DNA of 64,000 bases from Actinomycetota bacterium (GTDB lineage Bacteria > Actinomycetota > Thermoleophilia > Gaiellales > Gaiellaceae), in assembly GCA_005884575.1 (NCBI GenBank), contig VAWW01000058.1, forward strand, positions 12,896 through 76,895, in the 5' to 3' direction. The first letter of the stretch is position 1. Each line of letters begins with the position of its first letter. Both the position numbers and the translations under genes were made by a program. Below, piece after piece: positions 9,151 through 17,008 of this stretch. The notes under the pieces were generated by a model that was not told the origin of the DNA, searched no databases, and saw only the letters and a list, made by a program, of their open reading frames with translations.

Positions 9151-10568
9151 GCGCTACGCCGCGGCGGCGTCGCCCGCCGCACGCGGGTCGACGCGAAGGC
9201 CGCGAGTCCCTCGTTGAAGCCGACCGGCGTGAGCGGCGGCGCGAACGCACGGCGCGCCTCCTCCGCCTCCTGCCGCCGCAGCTCGCGCTCGCGGGTGAGC
9301 AGCGCGTTGCGCTCGGCGTCCAAGCCCTGCCGGATGAGGGCCAGCTCGCGCTCGCGCGTCTCGATCTTCGCGGCCCGGGCGGTGAGAGCGCGCTCGCGCT
9401 GGTCGTCGGCCGCCGCTGCAGCAGCGACGCGTTTCTTGCGCGCTGCGGCGAGCGCCTGCTCGCGCCGCTCGACGTCCGTCAGCCGCTGCGCCAGCGCCTG
9501 CTCGCGCTCCGCGAGATCGCTCGTGCGGGCCGCGAGCTCGCGTGCGCGCTCCTCGGCCTCGCCTGCGGTCGCCTCGCGTGCCGCTTTCAGCTCCTCCAGC
9601 TCGCGCTCGCGCCGCTCGACCTTTGCGCGTGCAGCATCGAGCGTCTTGCGGTCGCGCGCGAGCTCCTTCGCGCGTGCGTCGAGCTCGTGGCCGCGCGCCT
9701 CGAGCTCCTGCTCGCGCGCGGCGAGTGTCCCCTCGCGGTCGTCGGCCGCCGCGCCTCGGTCCGCGAGCATGCGGTCGCGCTCGCGGAGCGCGTTCTCCTG
9801 CTTCTCCAGCTGCCGCTCGCGCGCGGCGAGTGCCGACTCCCGCTCGTCCGCCGCCGCCGCGCGCGCGTCGAGCTGCGCCGGGCGCGGATCGCGGTCGAGC
9901 TCGCGCTCCCGATGCTCGACGCTCGTCTGCCGCGCGTCGAGCTCGGCGGCACGCGCATCGAGCTCGCGGACGCGGGCCGCGGCCTCCTCGTCGACCTGCT
10001 CGTGCCGGCGCCCGAAGCGGGGGCGGGTTGGCGCGTCGCCGAGCTTCCGCTCGCGGACGTCGAGCTCCCGCTCGCGCGCCGCGATCGCGGCGGCACGCTC
10101 CGCGAGCTCGTGCGCGCGCGTGTCCGCCACCGCAGGACGCTCGTCGTGCTCGCGGCGCGGTCCGTCGTCGCGGCCCCGGTGCTCGAGCTCGCGCTCACGC
10201 TCAGCCAGCTCCCGCTCGTGCGCGCCGATCGCCGCCGCACGCTCCGCGAGCTCGCGCGCCTGCACGTCGACCGTCTGCTCGTCGTGCTCGCGCCGCCGCG
10301 AGAAGCGCTGCCGCGGCGCGTCGCCGCGCTCGCGCGCGTCGAGCTCGTGCTCGCGAATGGCCAGCTCGCGCTCGCGCACCGCGATGAGCTCCGCGCGCTC
10401 GCGCAGCGCCTGCTTCAGCTGCTCGATCTCGGCACGGGCCTCGGCACGCTCCGCCTGCCGCCGCTCGGCGAGCTCCCGCGCGAGCCGCAGCAGCTGCTCG
10501 CGGTCGACTTCCGCGAGCGCGTCCTCGCCGCTCCACGTGTCGAAGCTCTCCTCCCAGCTGTCGGGCAC
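9147..10568 (-). CDS. long coiled-coil protein, 473 aa, unknown function
   Basis: A 473-residue protein starting at GTG after a strong GGAAGGAG ribosome-binding site. Apart from a short N-terminal head (MPDSWEESFDTWSGEDALAE) and a C-terminal tail, it is one heptad-rich coiled coil dominated by Glu, Arg, Ala and Leu. Repeating units of the type REREL and LDARAAELDAR recur. There is no signal peptide or membrane segment, so it is likely a cytoplasmic scaffold or filament. A protein with the same style is encoded at 21439-22560. The opposite strand is also open over nearly the whole length because of the codon pattern; the ribosome-binding site and coiled-coil regularity favour this strand. Confidence 0.8.
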   Translation of the reverse strand: MPDSWEESFDTWSGEDALAEVDREQLLRLARELAERRQAERAEARAEIEQLKQALRERAELIAVRERELAIREHELDARERGDAPRQRFSRRREHDEQTVDVQARELAERAAAIGAHERELAERERELEHRGRDDGPRREHDERPAVADTRAHELAERAAAIAARERELDVRERKLGDAPTRPRFGRRHEQVDEEAAARVRELDARAAELDARQTSVEHRERELDRDPRPAQLDARAAAADERESALAARERQLEKQENALRERDRMLADRGAAADDREGTLAAREQELEARGHELDARAKELARDRKTLDAARAKVERRERELEELKAAREATAGEAEERARELAARTSDLAEREQALAQRLTDVERREQALAAARKKRVAAAAAADDQRERALTARAAKIETRERELALIRQGLDAERNALLTRERELRRQEAEEARRAFAPPLTPVGFNEGLAAFASTRVRRATPPRRSA

Positions 10569-10623
10569 TAGTGCTCCTTCCGGTGATGGAGCCCAGTTTC
10601 TCGGTCGCTAGCACCAAGGCAGA

Positions 10624-10661
10624 GGCCGCACTCGGCCGCCGCGCAGGCTCGCAGCCTGCGC
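10624..10661. repeat. two adjacent perfect hairpins in a divergent intergenic gap
   Basis: GGCCG/CGGCC (10624-10628 with 10633-10637, 4-nt loop) is followed by GCGCAGGCT/AGCCTGCGC (10641-10649 with 10653-10661, loop CGC, 9-bp stem). They lie in the 206-nt gap between the divergent coiled-coil gene and the M14 peptidase gene. They are too far from either start to act as attenuators. No T-run follows either hairpin. The rest of the gap (10662-10774) shows nothing I can name. Confidence 0.6.
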
Positions 10662-10774
10662 ATGGTCGAGGGTGGACTCTGCCGCCGCGTGATAGCGGGC
10701 GAGAAGCGGGGCTTCATTGCCGGGAGGGGCACTAGACAGAGCGTAGCGTCCCCGTCGATCCTTAATCTCGTCCC

Positions 10775-11455
10775 GTGAGGAAGCTCGCCGCCGCCCTCGC
10801 GACCGCGGGGGCGCTGCTCGCTGCAGGACCGGCCGTCGCCGCCCACGTCGAGCTGCTCGGCCGCTCGGTCGACGGTCGGCCGATCCGCGCGATCGAGGTC
10901 GGCGACCCGTCCGGCACACGTCTCCTCGTCGTCGGCTGCATCCACGGCAACGAGCCCGCGGGGATCGCCGTCACGCAGCGCCTCGCCGGGATGTCCCCGC
11001 GCGGGATCGACCTCTGGATCGTCCCCGTCCTCAACCCGGACGGCCGCGCGGCGAACACGCGCGCCAACGCGCACGGCGTCGACCTCAACCGCAACTTCCC
11101 GATCCGCTGGCGCCGGATGGGCGGCGTCTACGAGTCGGGCCCGCACCCACTCTCGGAGCCCGAGGCCCGGATCGCGCACCGGCTGATCCTGCGGCTGCAG
11201 CCGCACGTCACGATCTGGTTCCACCAGCATCTCGACCTGATTTGGGCCTCCGGCGGCGACCGGCGGCTCGAGCGGCGCTTCGCGTCGATCTCCGGGCTGC
11301 CGTACCACCCGCTCCCGGAGCTCCCCGGGAGCGCGATCACCTGGCAGAACAACGCGCTGCCGGGGACGACCGCGTTCGCCGCGGAGCTTCCTGCAGGCTG
11401 GCCCGACGCGGCGCACATCGCGCGCTACGTCCGCGCCGTGCTGGCGATGGGCTAG
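10775..11455 (+). CDS. secreted M14-family zinc carboxypeptidase / murein peptide amidase-like
   Basis: A 226-residue secreted protein with a clear signal peptide (residues 1-23, ending PAVAAH). The zinc-binding motif HGNE (His57, Glu60), the substrate motif NRNF (105-108), the third zinc histidine near His150-His152 (FHQH) and the catalytic Glu204 (AAELPAGW) are all present, so the enzyme should be active. The size and motifs are closest to MpaA-like D,L-amidases that trim cell-wall peptides, rather than to full-length carboxypeptidases. The substrate is an inference. Start is GTG. It converges with the LolA/ABC operon, with stops 1 nt apart. Confidence 0.82.
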   Translation: MRKLAAALATAGALLAAGPAVAAHVELLGRSVDGRPIRAIEVGDPSGTRLLVVGCIHGNEPAGIAVTQRLAGMSPRGIDLWIVPVLNPDGRAANTRANAHGVDLNRNFPIRWRRMGGVYESGPHPLSEPEARIAHRLILRLQPHVTIWFHQHLDLIWASGGDRRLERRFASISGLPYHPLPELPGSAITWQNNALPGTTAFAAELPAGWPDAAHIARYVRAVLAMG

Positions 11456-11456
11456 C

Positions 11457-12275
11457 TCACTCGCCGGCGACGTCGCGCCGCAGGAACACGAGGTACGCGG
11501 CGATGAGCGGGATCACGATGTAGAGCGAGCAGACCCACAGGGCGCGCACGACCGGCGCCCAGTCGGCGGGTGTGCGCAGGAAGCCGTGCCACGCCTCGAA
11601 CTGCGTGCCGAGCAGGTACGCGCGGAAGCTCTCCGTCCCGGGCAGCACGCCGATCAGCTGCATCAGGAGCGCCCACATCAACGTCCCGACGACCGAGGCC
11701 GCGCTGTTGCGCGTGATCGTGGAGAGCATGAGGCCGAATGCGGCGATGCCGGCGAGCGGGAGCACGTAGACCGCGAGGCTGGCGGCGAGGAGGCCGATCG
11801 AGTGACCGACGGGGACCGTCGTTCCCGACAGCGACGTCAGCGGATGCAGGCCCCAGGCGATCGTCCCCGCGAGCGCGCCGACGAGTCCCATCGCGAACAC
11901 GAGCACCACCGTGTAGCTGAACGTCGCGAGCAGCTTCCCGGCAAAGATCTCGCCGCGCTCGCGCGAGCGTGTGAGGATCGTCTTCAGCGTCCCGTTGTGG
12001 CTCTCCGACGCGACGATGTCCCCTGCGACGAGCGCCGTGATTAGCGGCAACCCCCAGATCGACATGAAGAAGAGGACGACGAACGGCGTCGCGAGGCCGG
12101 TGTCGCGGAGATAGCGGCCGAGCGGAACGTCCGTCGGCCCGTTGCCCGACTGGATCACGAGCACGACGACGAAGATGATCGGCACGACCACCGCCGCGCC
12201 GAGTCCGAGGTAGGTGCGCTTCTGCGCCAGGAGCTTCGCGATCTCCCAGCGGTAGACCCGCGCGACCGCCGTCAA
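11457..12275 (-). CDS. ABC-2 type transporter permease
   Basis: A 272-residue integral membrane protein with about six hydrophobic helices (for example YLGLGAAVVVPIIFVVVLVI near the N-terminus) and the cytoplasmic ESHNGTLKTILTRS-type segment of ABC-2 permeases. The likely start is TTG at 12275, which overlaps the stop of the ATPase gene by 4 nt (TTGA), indicating translational coupling. It is the last gene of a five-gene operon that starts with a two-component system. ABC-2 exporters of this kind move lipids, polysaccharides or antibiotics outward; the substrate is unknown. Confidence 0.85.
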   Translation of the reverse strand: MTAVARVYRWEIAKLLAQKRTYLGLGAAVVVPIIFVVVLVIQSGNGPTDVPLGRYLRDTGLATPFVVLFFMSIWGLPLITALVAGDIVASESHNGTLKTILTRSRERGEIFAGKLLATFSYTVVLVFAMGLVGALAGTIAWGLHPLTSLSGTTVPVGHSIGLLAASLAVYVLPLAGIAAFGLMLSTITRNSAASVVGTLMWALLMQLIGVLPGTESFRAYLLGTQFEAWHGFLRTPADWAPVVRALWVCSLYIVIPLIAAYLVFLRRDVAGE

Positions 12276-13222
12276 GCGACGATCGCTTCTCGCGTCGCGC
12301 GCGCGGGCTCGTCGTCGTCGGACGTCAGGCCGAGGAAGAGATCCTCGAGGCTCGCGGTCTGGGGGACGAGCGCGGTGACGCCGATGCGTGCCTGGCCGAG
12401 GGCGATCGAGAGCGCCGCGACCGCGTCCTCGTCCGCTTGGAAGCACAGCTCGCCCTCGACGACGCGGACATCGTCGACGCCCGCCTGTGCGGAACAGAGC
12501 ATCCGCGCGCGCTCGAGCTCGGCCGTGCGGATCCGGTAGCCGCCGCCGGCGGTCGCGAGCAGCTCCTCGAGGCGGCCCTCGTAGACGATGCGGCCCCTGC
12601 GGATGATCGCGACACGATTGCAGAGCTCCTCGACCTCGGTCAGGAGGTGGCTCGAGAGCAGCACGGTGATTCCCTCCGCCGACAGGCGACGGACGAGGTC
12701 GCGCATGTCGCGCATGCCCGAGGGATCGAGTCCGGTCGTCGGCTCGTCGAGCAGCAGCAGCTGCGGGCTGCGGAGCAGCGAGGCGGCGATCCCGAGCCGC
12801 TGGCGCATCCCGTGCGAGTACGCGCCGACGTGGTCGTGCTGCCGCTCGCGCAGCTCGACGAGCTCGAGCACCTCGTCGATCTGTGCCCTCGCGTCGCCGC
12901 CGTCGTAGTCCGCGAGCAGGCGGAGGTTCTTGTGCGCGGAGAGGTACGGATAGAAGCGCGGTCCCTCGACGAAGCCGGCGACGCCGTCGAGCGCCTTCGC
13001 CCCGTCGACGACCGGGTCCCGGCCGAAGAGCTGCGCGGAACCCTCGGTCGGGCGGATCAGTCCGAGCAGCATCCGCAGCGATGTCGTCTTCCCGGCGCCG
13101 TTCGGTCCGAGGTAGCCGAAGACGTCGCCGCGCTCGACGGTCAGGTCGACGCGGTCGACCGCGACGATCTCGCCGTACCGCTTGACGAGCGCGCGCGCTG
13201 CGACGGGAGGTGCGTCGCTCAT
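12272..13222 (-). CDS. ABC transporter ATP-binding protein
   Basis: A 316-residue ATPase of the ABC-2/DrrA type. The Walker A motif is GPNGAGKTTS, the signature motif is YSHGMRQRLGIA, and Walker B is LLLLDEPTTGLDP. A C-terminal extension of about 90 residues follows the core, as in DrrA- and CcmA-like proteins. ATG start; the ATGA at 13222-13219 overlaps the stop of the LolA-like gene, and its own stop overlaps the permease start. It should drive the neighbouring permease. Confidence 0.9.
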   Translation of the reverse strand: MSDAPPVAARALVKRYGEIVAVDRVDLTVERGDVFGYLGPNGAGKTTSLRMLLGLIRPTEGSAQLFGRDPVVDGAKALDGVAGFVEGPRFYPYLSAHKNLRLLADYDGGDARAQIDEVLELVELRERQHDHVGAYSHGMRQRLGIAASLLRSPQLLLLDEPTTGLDPSGMRDMRDLVRRLSAEGITVLLSSHLLTEVEELCNRVAIIRRGRIVYEGRLEELLATAGGGYRIRTAELERARMLCSAQAGVDDVRVVEGELCFQADEDAVAALSIALGQARIGVTALVPQTASLEDLFLGLTSDDDEPARATREAIVA

Positions 13223-14379
13223 CCGAGGCTGCGCGCGGCGGCCTCGGCCGCGGCCGGTGGGAGGGATCCGGCGAGCACGAAGTCGACTCCGCCGCGCCGC
13301 CATTCGACGACGGTGCCGAGCTGCGTCGCGAGCTCGTGCGCGGTGACGCCGTCGAGCGCGACCGTCGGCAGGCCCGAGAGCATGCCGGTGTTGCCGTGCG
13401 CGGCCGTGTCCGAGGCCTTGCTCTCGACCAGCACGATCGCGCCGAGCCCCTGGCCGTAGACGGCGAGCACGGTCTTGCCGCCGACGAGCCGGACGTCCTT
13501 GCGCGGCAGGCCGACGAGCGTGTCCGGGGCCGTGACGGGGAAGTCGGTGGCCGCAGTCACCGCGTCGAGCCCGCTGACGGTGCTCGCGTCGTGGCCTGCA
13601 ACGCCGCCAGAGTGGTCGCCCAGATCGACGACCTTCGCACCGGCCGGCGGCGCGACGTTCACGTCTCCGTCCGCGATCGGGCCGTAGGAGATGTTCGTCG
13701 CCTTCAGCTCGAGCACCGGCGACGAGTTCCCCTGCGCGTAGACGGCGACGCGCAACGGGATTCCCTGCGCGGCGTCCCACGCGAGCTGCACCGAGCCGAG
13801 CAGGCCGCCGTCGTGCTTCGGCGAGACCTCGACCGTGTACGCGGGCTGCCCCGCGACGTTCGCCGGCTGCGCGCCCGAGACCGTCGCCTTCTCCGCGATC
13901 TTCGACAGGAAGTCCGAGATCTCCGCGACCGTCGGAGGGCCGGACGACGTGTCGGGCTTCTTCGCCGGCAGCGTGAAGCGGTACACGGTGTTCGACGAAG
14001 CGTCGTAGACGGTCGCCTTCTCCGTGTTCCAGACGACCTGGACGTCGCCGGCGCTCGACTGCAGCTCGAGCCGCCCGCGGCCGTCGTTCGTCGCCCAGAA
14101 GCGGCCTGTCGCGCCGGACATCAGCGCCGAGCCGGCCTGGCCGAGCAGGGCGCCGGACGGGAAGAGCTTGTTCGTGAAGACGATGTCGGCACTGATCCCC
14201 TGCGGTTTCGGCGCGGCGAGCGAGTCGTGGATCGCCTGGGGCAGCGGCTTTGCGGGCGGCGTGTCGCCGCCGCCGCCGGAAGCGGCGACGGCGAATCCCG
14301 CGGCGGCCGCTGCGAGCGCGGCGACCGAGACGAGGAGGACGATCAAACGGCTGGTCGGGAGGGTGCGGAAGAGCTTCAA
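13219..14379 (-). CDS. LolA-like exported lipoprotein-carrier fold protein
   Basis: A 386-residue exported protein. An N-terminal membrane anchor or signal (residues about 10-33) precedes a Gly/Pro spacer. A long beta-rich region follows that resembles the LolA/RseB fold: GRLELQSSAGDVQVVWNTEKATVYDASSNTVYRF-type strands and a second half PAYTVEVSPKHDG. Such proteins bind lipid or acyl chains or act as envelope sensors. The start is TTG at 14379, overlapping the histidine-kinase stop by 4 nt, with AAGGA just upstream. Its place between the kinase and the ABC exporter suggests it feeds or senses the exporter substrate; that is inference. Confidence 0.72.
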   Translation of the reverse strand: MKLFRTLPTSRLIVLLVSVAALAAAAAGFAVAASGGGGDTPPAKPLPQAIHDSLAAPKPQGISADIVFTNKLFPSGALLGQAGSALMSGATGRFWATNDGRGRLELQSSAGDVQVVWNTEKATVYDASSNTVYRFTLPAKKPDTSSGPPTVAEISDFLSKIAEKATVSGAQPANVAGQPAYTVEVSPKHDGGLLGSVQLAWDAAQGIPLRVAVYAQGNSSPVLELKATNISYGPIADGDVNVAPPAGAKVVDLGDHSGGVAGHDASTVSGLDAVTAATDFPVTAPDTLVGLPRKDVRLVGGKTVLAVYGQGLGAIVLVESKASDTAAHGNTGMLSGLPTVALDGVTAHELATQLGTVVEWRRGGVDFVLAGSLPPAAAEAAARSLG

Positions 14380-15752
14380 GGAAATCCTTTCTCGGGTTCG
14401 TCGCCGCTCGTTCTAACCGCGGAGCCTGAGAGATCTCTGAGAGCCGGCAGCTCGATCGTGAAGCGGGATCCCCGCACGTAGGCCCGGCCGCCATGCCGCT
14501 CGGCCGTGGCGCGGACGATCGCGAGGCCGAGCCCGGAGCCGCCCACGGCGCGGCCGCCGCGCCAGAAGCGCTGGAAGGCGAGCTCCGTCTCCTCGAGCCG
14601 CAGGCCCTCGCCCTCGTCGGCGACGGTGAGCCGGGCGACCCCGTCGATCTGCTCGGCGCTGACGGTGATCCGGCCGCCCTCGGGCCCGTGCCGGAGCGCG
14701 TTCTGAACGAGGTTCGCCAGCGCGCGCTCGAGCGCGGCCCGGTCGCCCCGGACGCGCACGGGCCCGCTCGCGACGGCGTCCACCCGGCCGCCCGCCGCCT
14801 CGAGGGCGAGCTCGTCGAGGCTGACGATCTCCTGCGGCGTCCCGGCCGCCTCTTCGCGGGACAGTGCGAGCAGGTCGTCCGCGAGCGTGGCGAGCCGCTC
14901 GGCGTCCTGCTCCAGGTCGGCGAGCACCTCCGGTGTTGCGCCGTGCCGCGCGAGATAGTAGACGTTGCCGCGCAGCGCGGTGAGCGGCGTGCGCAGCTCG
15001 TGGGACGCATCGGCGAGGAAGCGGCGCTCCGCGTCGCGCGCCCGTTCGAGGCTCGCGAGCATCGCGTTCAGCGTCGTTCCGAGCCGGCCGACCTCGTCGC
15101 CGGTCTCGGTCGCCGGCAGCCGCCGCCGCGGATCGCCGGTGCGCTCGATCTCCGTCGCGGCGGCGGCGAGCCGCGTCAGCGGCCGGAGCGCGCGGCGCAT
15201 CAGCACGGCGACGGCGATCGCTCCGAGCCCGGCGGCGACGAGACCGGCCAGGAGAACGTAGTCCTGGACGCTGGCGATCGTGTCGTCGATGTCGCGCCTC
15301 GACGCCGAGACGACGACCGCGCCGCCGGCGGCGGGCCCGCCGAAGTCCGCGAGCGGCGCTGCGTAGAGCCGCAGCCGATCCGCTCCGAGCGTGCCATCGG
15401 CGTAGCCGCCGCGTCCGTCCCGGATTGCGTGCGGCACGAGCTCACCGGCCGGCAGTCTGCGCCCGCCGAGCGAGAGCGAGCGCGCGACGATCCGGCCGTG
15501 CCGGTCGATCACCTCGACCGTCATCTGCGTCCCGCCGAGCGGCGAGTCGAGTGCGCCGGGCGTCGTCAGCAGCGCGGGTGCCGACGCGTTCAGCTGCGCG
15601 ACCTCGACCGCGCGTTCCCGCAGCGTCCGGTCGAGCGAGCGGTGGAGATGCCGCGACGCGAGCACGTCGACCGTTCCGCCGACGACGACGAGCGCGAGCA
15701 GGATCGAGATCGCGGCCGCGACGACCGACCGCAGCTGGACCGAGCGCATCAT
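14376..15752 (-). CDS. sensor histidine kinase, HAMP type (MprB/EnvZ-like)
   Basis: A 458-residue membrane kinase. Two membrane helices (residues about 8-28 and about 150-175) flank an extracellular sensor. A HAMP domain follows (RRALRPLTRLAAAATEIERTGD), then a HisKA domain with phospho-acceptor His251 in FLADASHELRTPL, then an HATPase_c domain with NLVQNALRHGPEGG and GGSGLGLAIV. The start ATGATG overlaps the response-regulator stop by 4 nt. Cognate partner is therefore the regulator just upstream. It likely controls its own operon, including the exporter. Confidence 0.93.
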   Translation of the reverse strand: MMRSVQLRSVVAAAISILLALVVVGGTVDVLASRHLHRSLDRTLRERAVEVAQLNASAPALLTTPGALDSPLGGTQMTVEVIDRHGRIVARSLSLGGRRLPAGELVPHAIRDGRGGYADGTLGADRLRLYAAPLADFGGPAAGGAVVVSASRRDIDDTIASVQDYVLLAGLVAAGLGAIAVAVLMRRALRPLTRLAAAATEIERTGDPRRRLPATETGDEVGRLGTTLNAMLASLERARDAERRFLADASHELRTPLTALRGNVYYLARHGATPEVLADLEQDAERLATLADDLLALSREEAAGTPQEIVSLDELALEAAGGRVDAVASGPVRVRGDRAALERALANLVQNALRHGPEGGRITVSAEQIDGVARLTVADEGEGLRLEETELAFQRFWRGGRAVGGSGLGLAIVRATAERHGGRAYVRGSRFTIELPALRDLSGSAVRTSGDEPEKGFP

Positions 15753-16414
15753 CGGCCGAGGACGAAGCCTGCGCCGCGCACCGTTTCGATCAGCGGCGGG
15801 TCGCCGAGCTTGCGCCGCAGGTAGGATACGTAGCGGTCGACCGCGTTGAAGCTTGCGGCGCCCGGGCTGCCCCAGACGCGTTCGAGCGCGACTTCGCGCC
15901 GGACGACCTGCCGCGCGTTGAGCAGGAGCAGCTCGAGCAGGTCCGCCTCGCGCGCGCTCAACCCGAGGTCGCGTCCGCCGCGCCGTGCGGTCCGCGTGCG
16001 CACGTCGAAGAGGACGTCGCCGAATGCGAGCAGCTCCTCCGGCTCGCGCCCGCGGCGCAGGAGCGCGCGCACGCGCGCGAGTAGCTCCTCCGCCGCGAAC
16101 GGCTTGACGAGATAGTCGTCCGCGCCGGCGTCCAGACCTGCAACGCGATCCGCGACGGCATCCCGCGCGGTCAGCATGAGGATCGGCACCGCGAGTCCCT
16201 TCCCGCGAAGCCGCCGCGAGAGCGCGAGGCCGTCGACGCCCGGCATCGTCACGTCGACGACGACCAGGTCGGGAACGGAGCGCTCGACAGCCGCGAGCGC
16301 GGCACCGCCGTCGGCAGCCGCCTCGACGGCGTGGCCCTCGGCCTCGAGCGTCCGCGTGAGCATGCGCCGGATCGGCGCGTCGTCGTCGACGATCAGGATC
16401 GCGGCGGGGGCCAC
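15749..16414 (-). CDS. OmpR-family response regulator (MprA-like)
   Basis: A 221-residue regulator with a receiver domain (residues 1-118) and a winged-helix DNA-binding domain (about 130-221). The acidic pocket is DDD at 10-12, the phosphorylation site is Asp54 (VVVDVTMPG), and KPF follows. The C-terminal domain ends with VDRYVSYLRRKLGDPPLIETVRGAGFVL, the standard OmpR pattern. Start is GTG. First gene of the five-gene operon; no obvious direct-repeat binding site could be made out in the 30 nt before the cupin gene. Confidence 0.95.
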   Translation of the reverse strand: MAPAAILIVDDDAPIRRMLTRTLEAEGHAVEAAADGGAALAAVERSVPDLVVVDVTMPGVDGLALSRRLRGKGLAVPILMLTARDAVADRVAGLDAGADDYLVKPFAAEELLARVRALLRRGREPEELLAFGDVLFDVRTRTARRGGRDLGLSAREADLLELLLLNARQVVRREVALERVWGSPGAASFNAVDRYVSYLRRKLGDPPLIETVRGAGFVLGR

Positions 16415-16443
16415 GCCCCGCAGGGTACGCCGCGCGCGCTAGC

Positions 16444-16833
16444 TCAGTCCGTCCACCAGTCCTGCTCGATCTCGGCGTCGCCGGGGCCGGTGCTGGGCGC
16501 GCCGATCGCGAGCAGCTCGAGACCGTCGGGCCCGGCCTCGAAGGCGCGCGTCGTGTCCTTCGGCACGCGCACGGCATCCCACTGGCGCAGCTCGACGACC
16601 TCGTCCTCGAGCTTGATCCGGCCGCTCCCCGAGACGATGACGTAGACCTCCTCCTGCGTCTTGTGCCGGTGCCCGAAGCCGCGGAAGTCGGGAGCGAGTC
16701 GCTGGTAGCTGATCCCCATGTTCTCGAGCTCGAGCGGCTCGCGTGCGAAGCGCGCCTCGAGGTCCGGCGACAGCCCGAACGCCGGCGCGGCGTCGTCGAC
16801 GTCCTTCAGGTTCTTGAGCGTGTAGTCGGCCAT
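16444..16833 (-). CDS. cupin-domain protein, 129 aa
   Basis: A 129-residue single-domain cupin. The first cupin motif is seen as GFGHRHKTQEEVYVIVSGSG, with His, His and Glu as metal ligands. The second motif (VRVPKDTTRAFEAG) lacks the usual histidine (Thr/Arg at its place), so metal binding may be weak. No function can be assigned; small cupins of this type are often sugar-related or regulatory. The gene is upstream of the two-component operon on the same strand with a 29-nt gap, so it may be its first gene. A strong hairpin lies just upstream of its start (16853-16880). Confidence 0.8.
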   Translation of the reverse strand: MADYTLKNLKDVDDAAPAFGLSPDLEARFAREPLELENMGISYQRLAPDFRGFGHRHKTQEEVYVIVSGSGRIKLEDEVVELRQWDAVRVPKDTTRAFEAGPDGLELLAIGAPSTGPGDAEIEQDWWTD

Positions 16834-16852
16834 GGCGCGGAGCTTAAACGAG

Positions 16853-16880
16853 GAGAACCCCGCGTGGCGGCGGGGTTCTC
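16853..16880 (-). promoter_or_regulatory. strong hairpin in the cupin 5' leader
   Basis: An 11-bp perfect stem GAGAACCCCGC/GCGGGGTTCTC with a 6-nt loop lies 20 nt upstream of the cupin ATG, in the 175-nt gap between the divergent cupin and alcohol dehydrogenase genes. Read on the minus strand, the stem is followed by CTCGTTTAAG, a weak T-tract, then the start region. It could be an attenuator or a terminator of upstream minus-strand transcription. The sequence further upstream (16881-17000) has no riboswitch consensus that I recognise. Confidence 0.45.
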
Positions 16881-17008
16881 GACCGGAATCATTGGCGGTT
16901 GTTCCGGGTGCTTCAGGGGACTTAGGGCACGTCCTTACCTGGATAGACATCAGCCTCGGGCAAAACTTGCGGCGACTTTTCCTCGTGCGTTGCGGCACGA
17001 TGTAGGCG

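Noticed and set aside
9114-10571. Long plus-strand reading frame opposite the first coiled-coil gene
   Set aside because: It is the mirror of a Glu/Arg/Leu codon pattern. It has no ribosome-binding site and is Leu/Arg/Ala-rich with no domain, while the minus strand has a strong ribosome-binding site and heptads.
14376-16577. Single open frame spanning kinase and regulator region, suggesting a fusion protein
   Set aside because: The N-terminal part lies in a different frame from the true OmpR-type regulator. The regulator ends in its own stop with an ATGA overlap at the kinase start.
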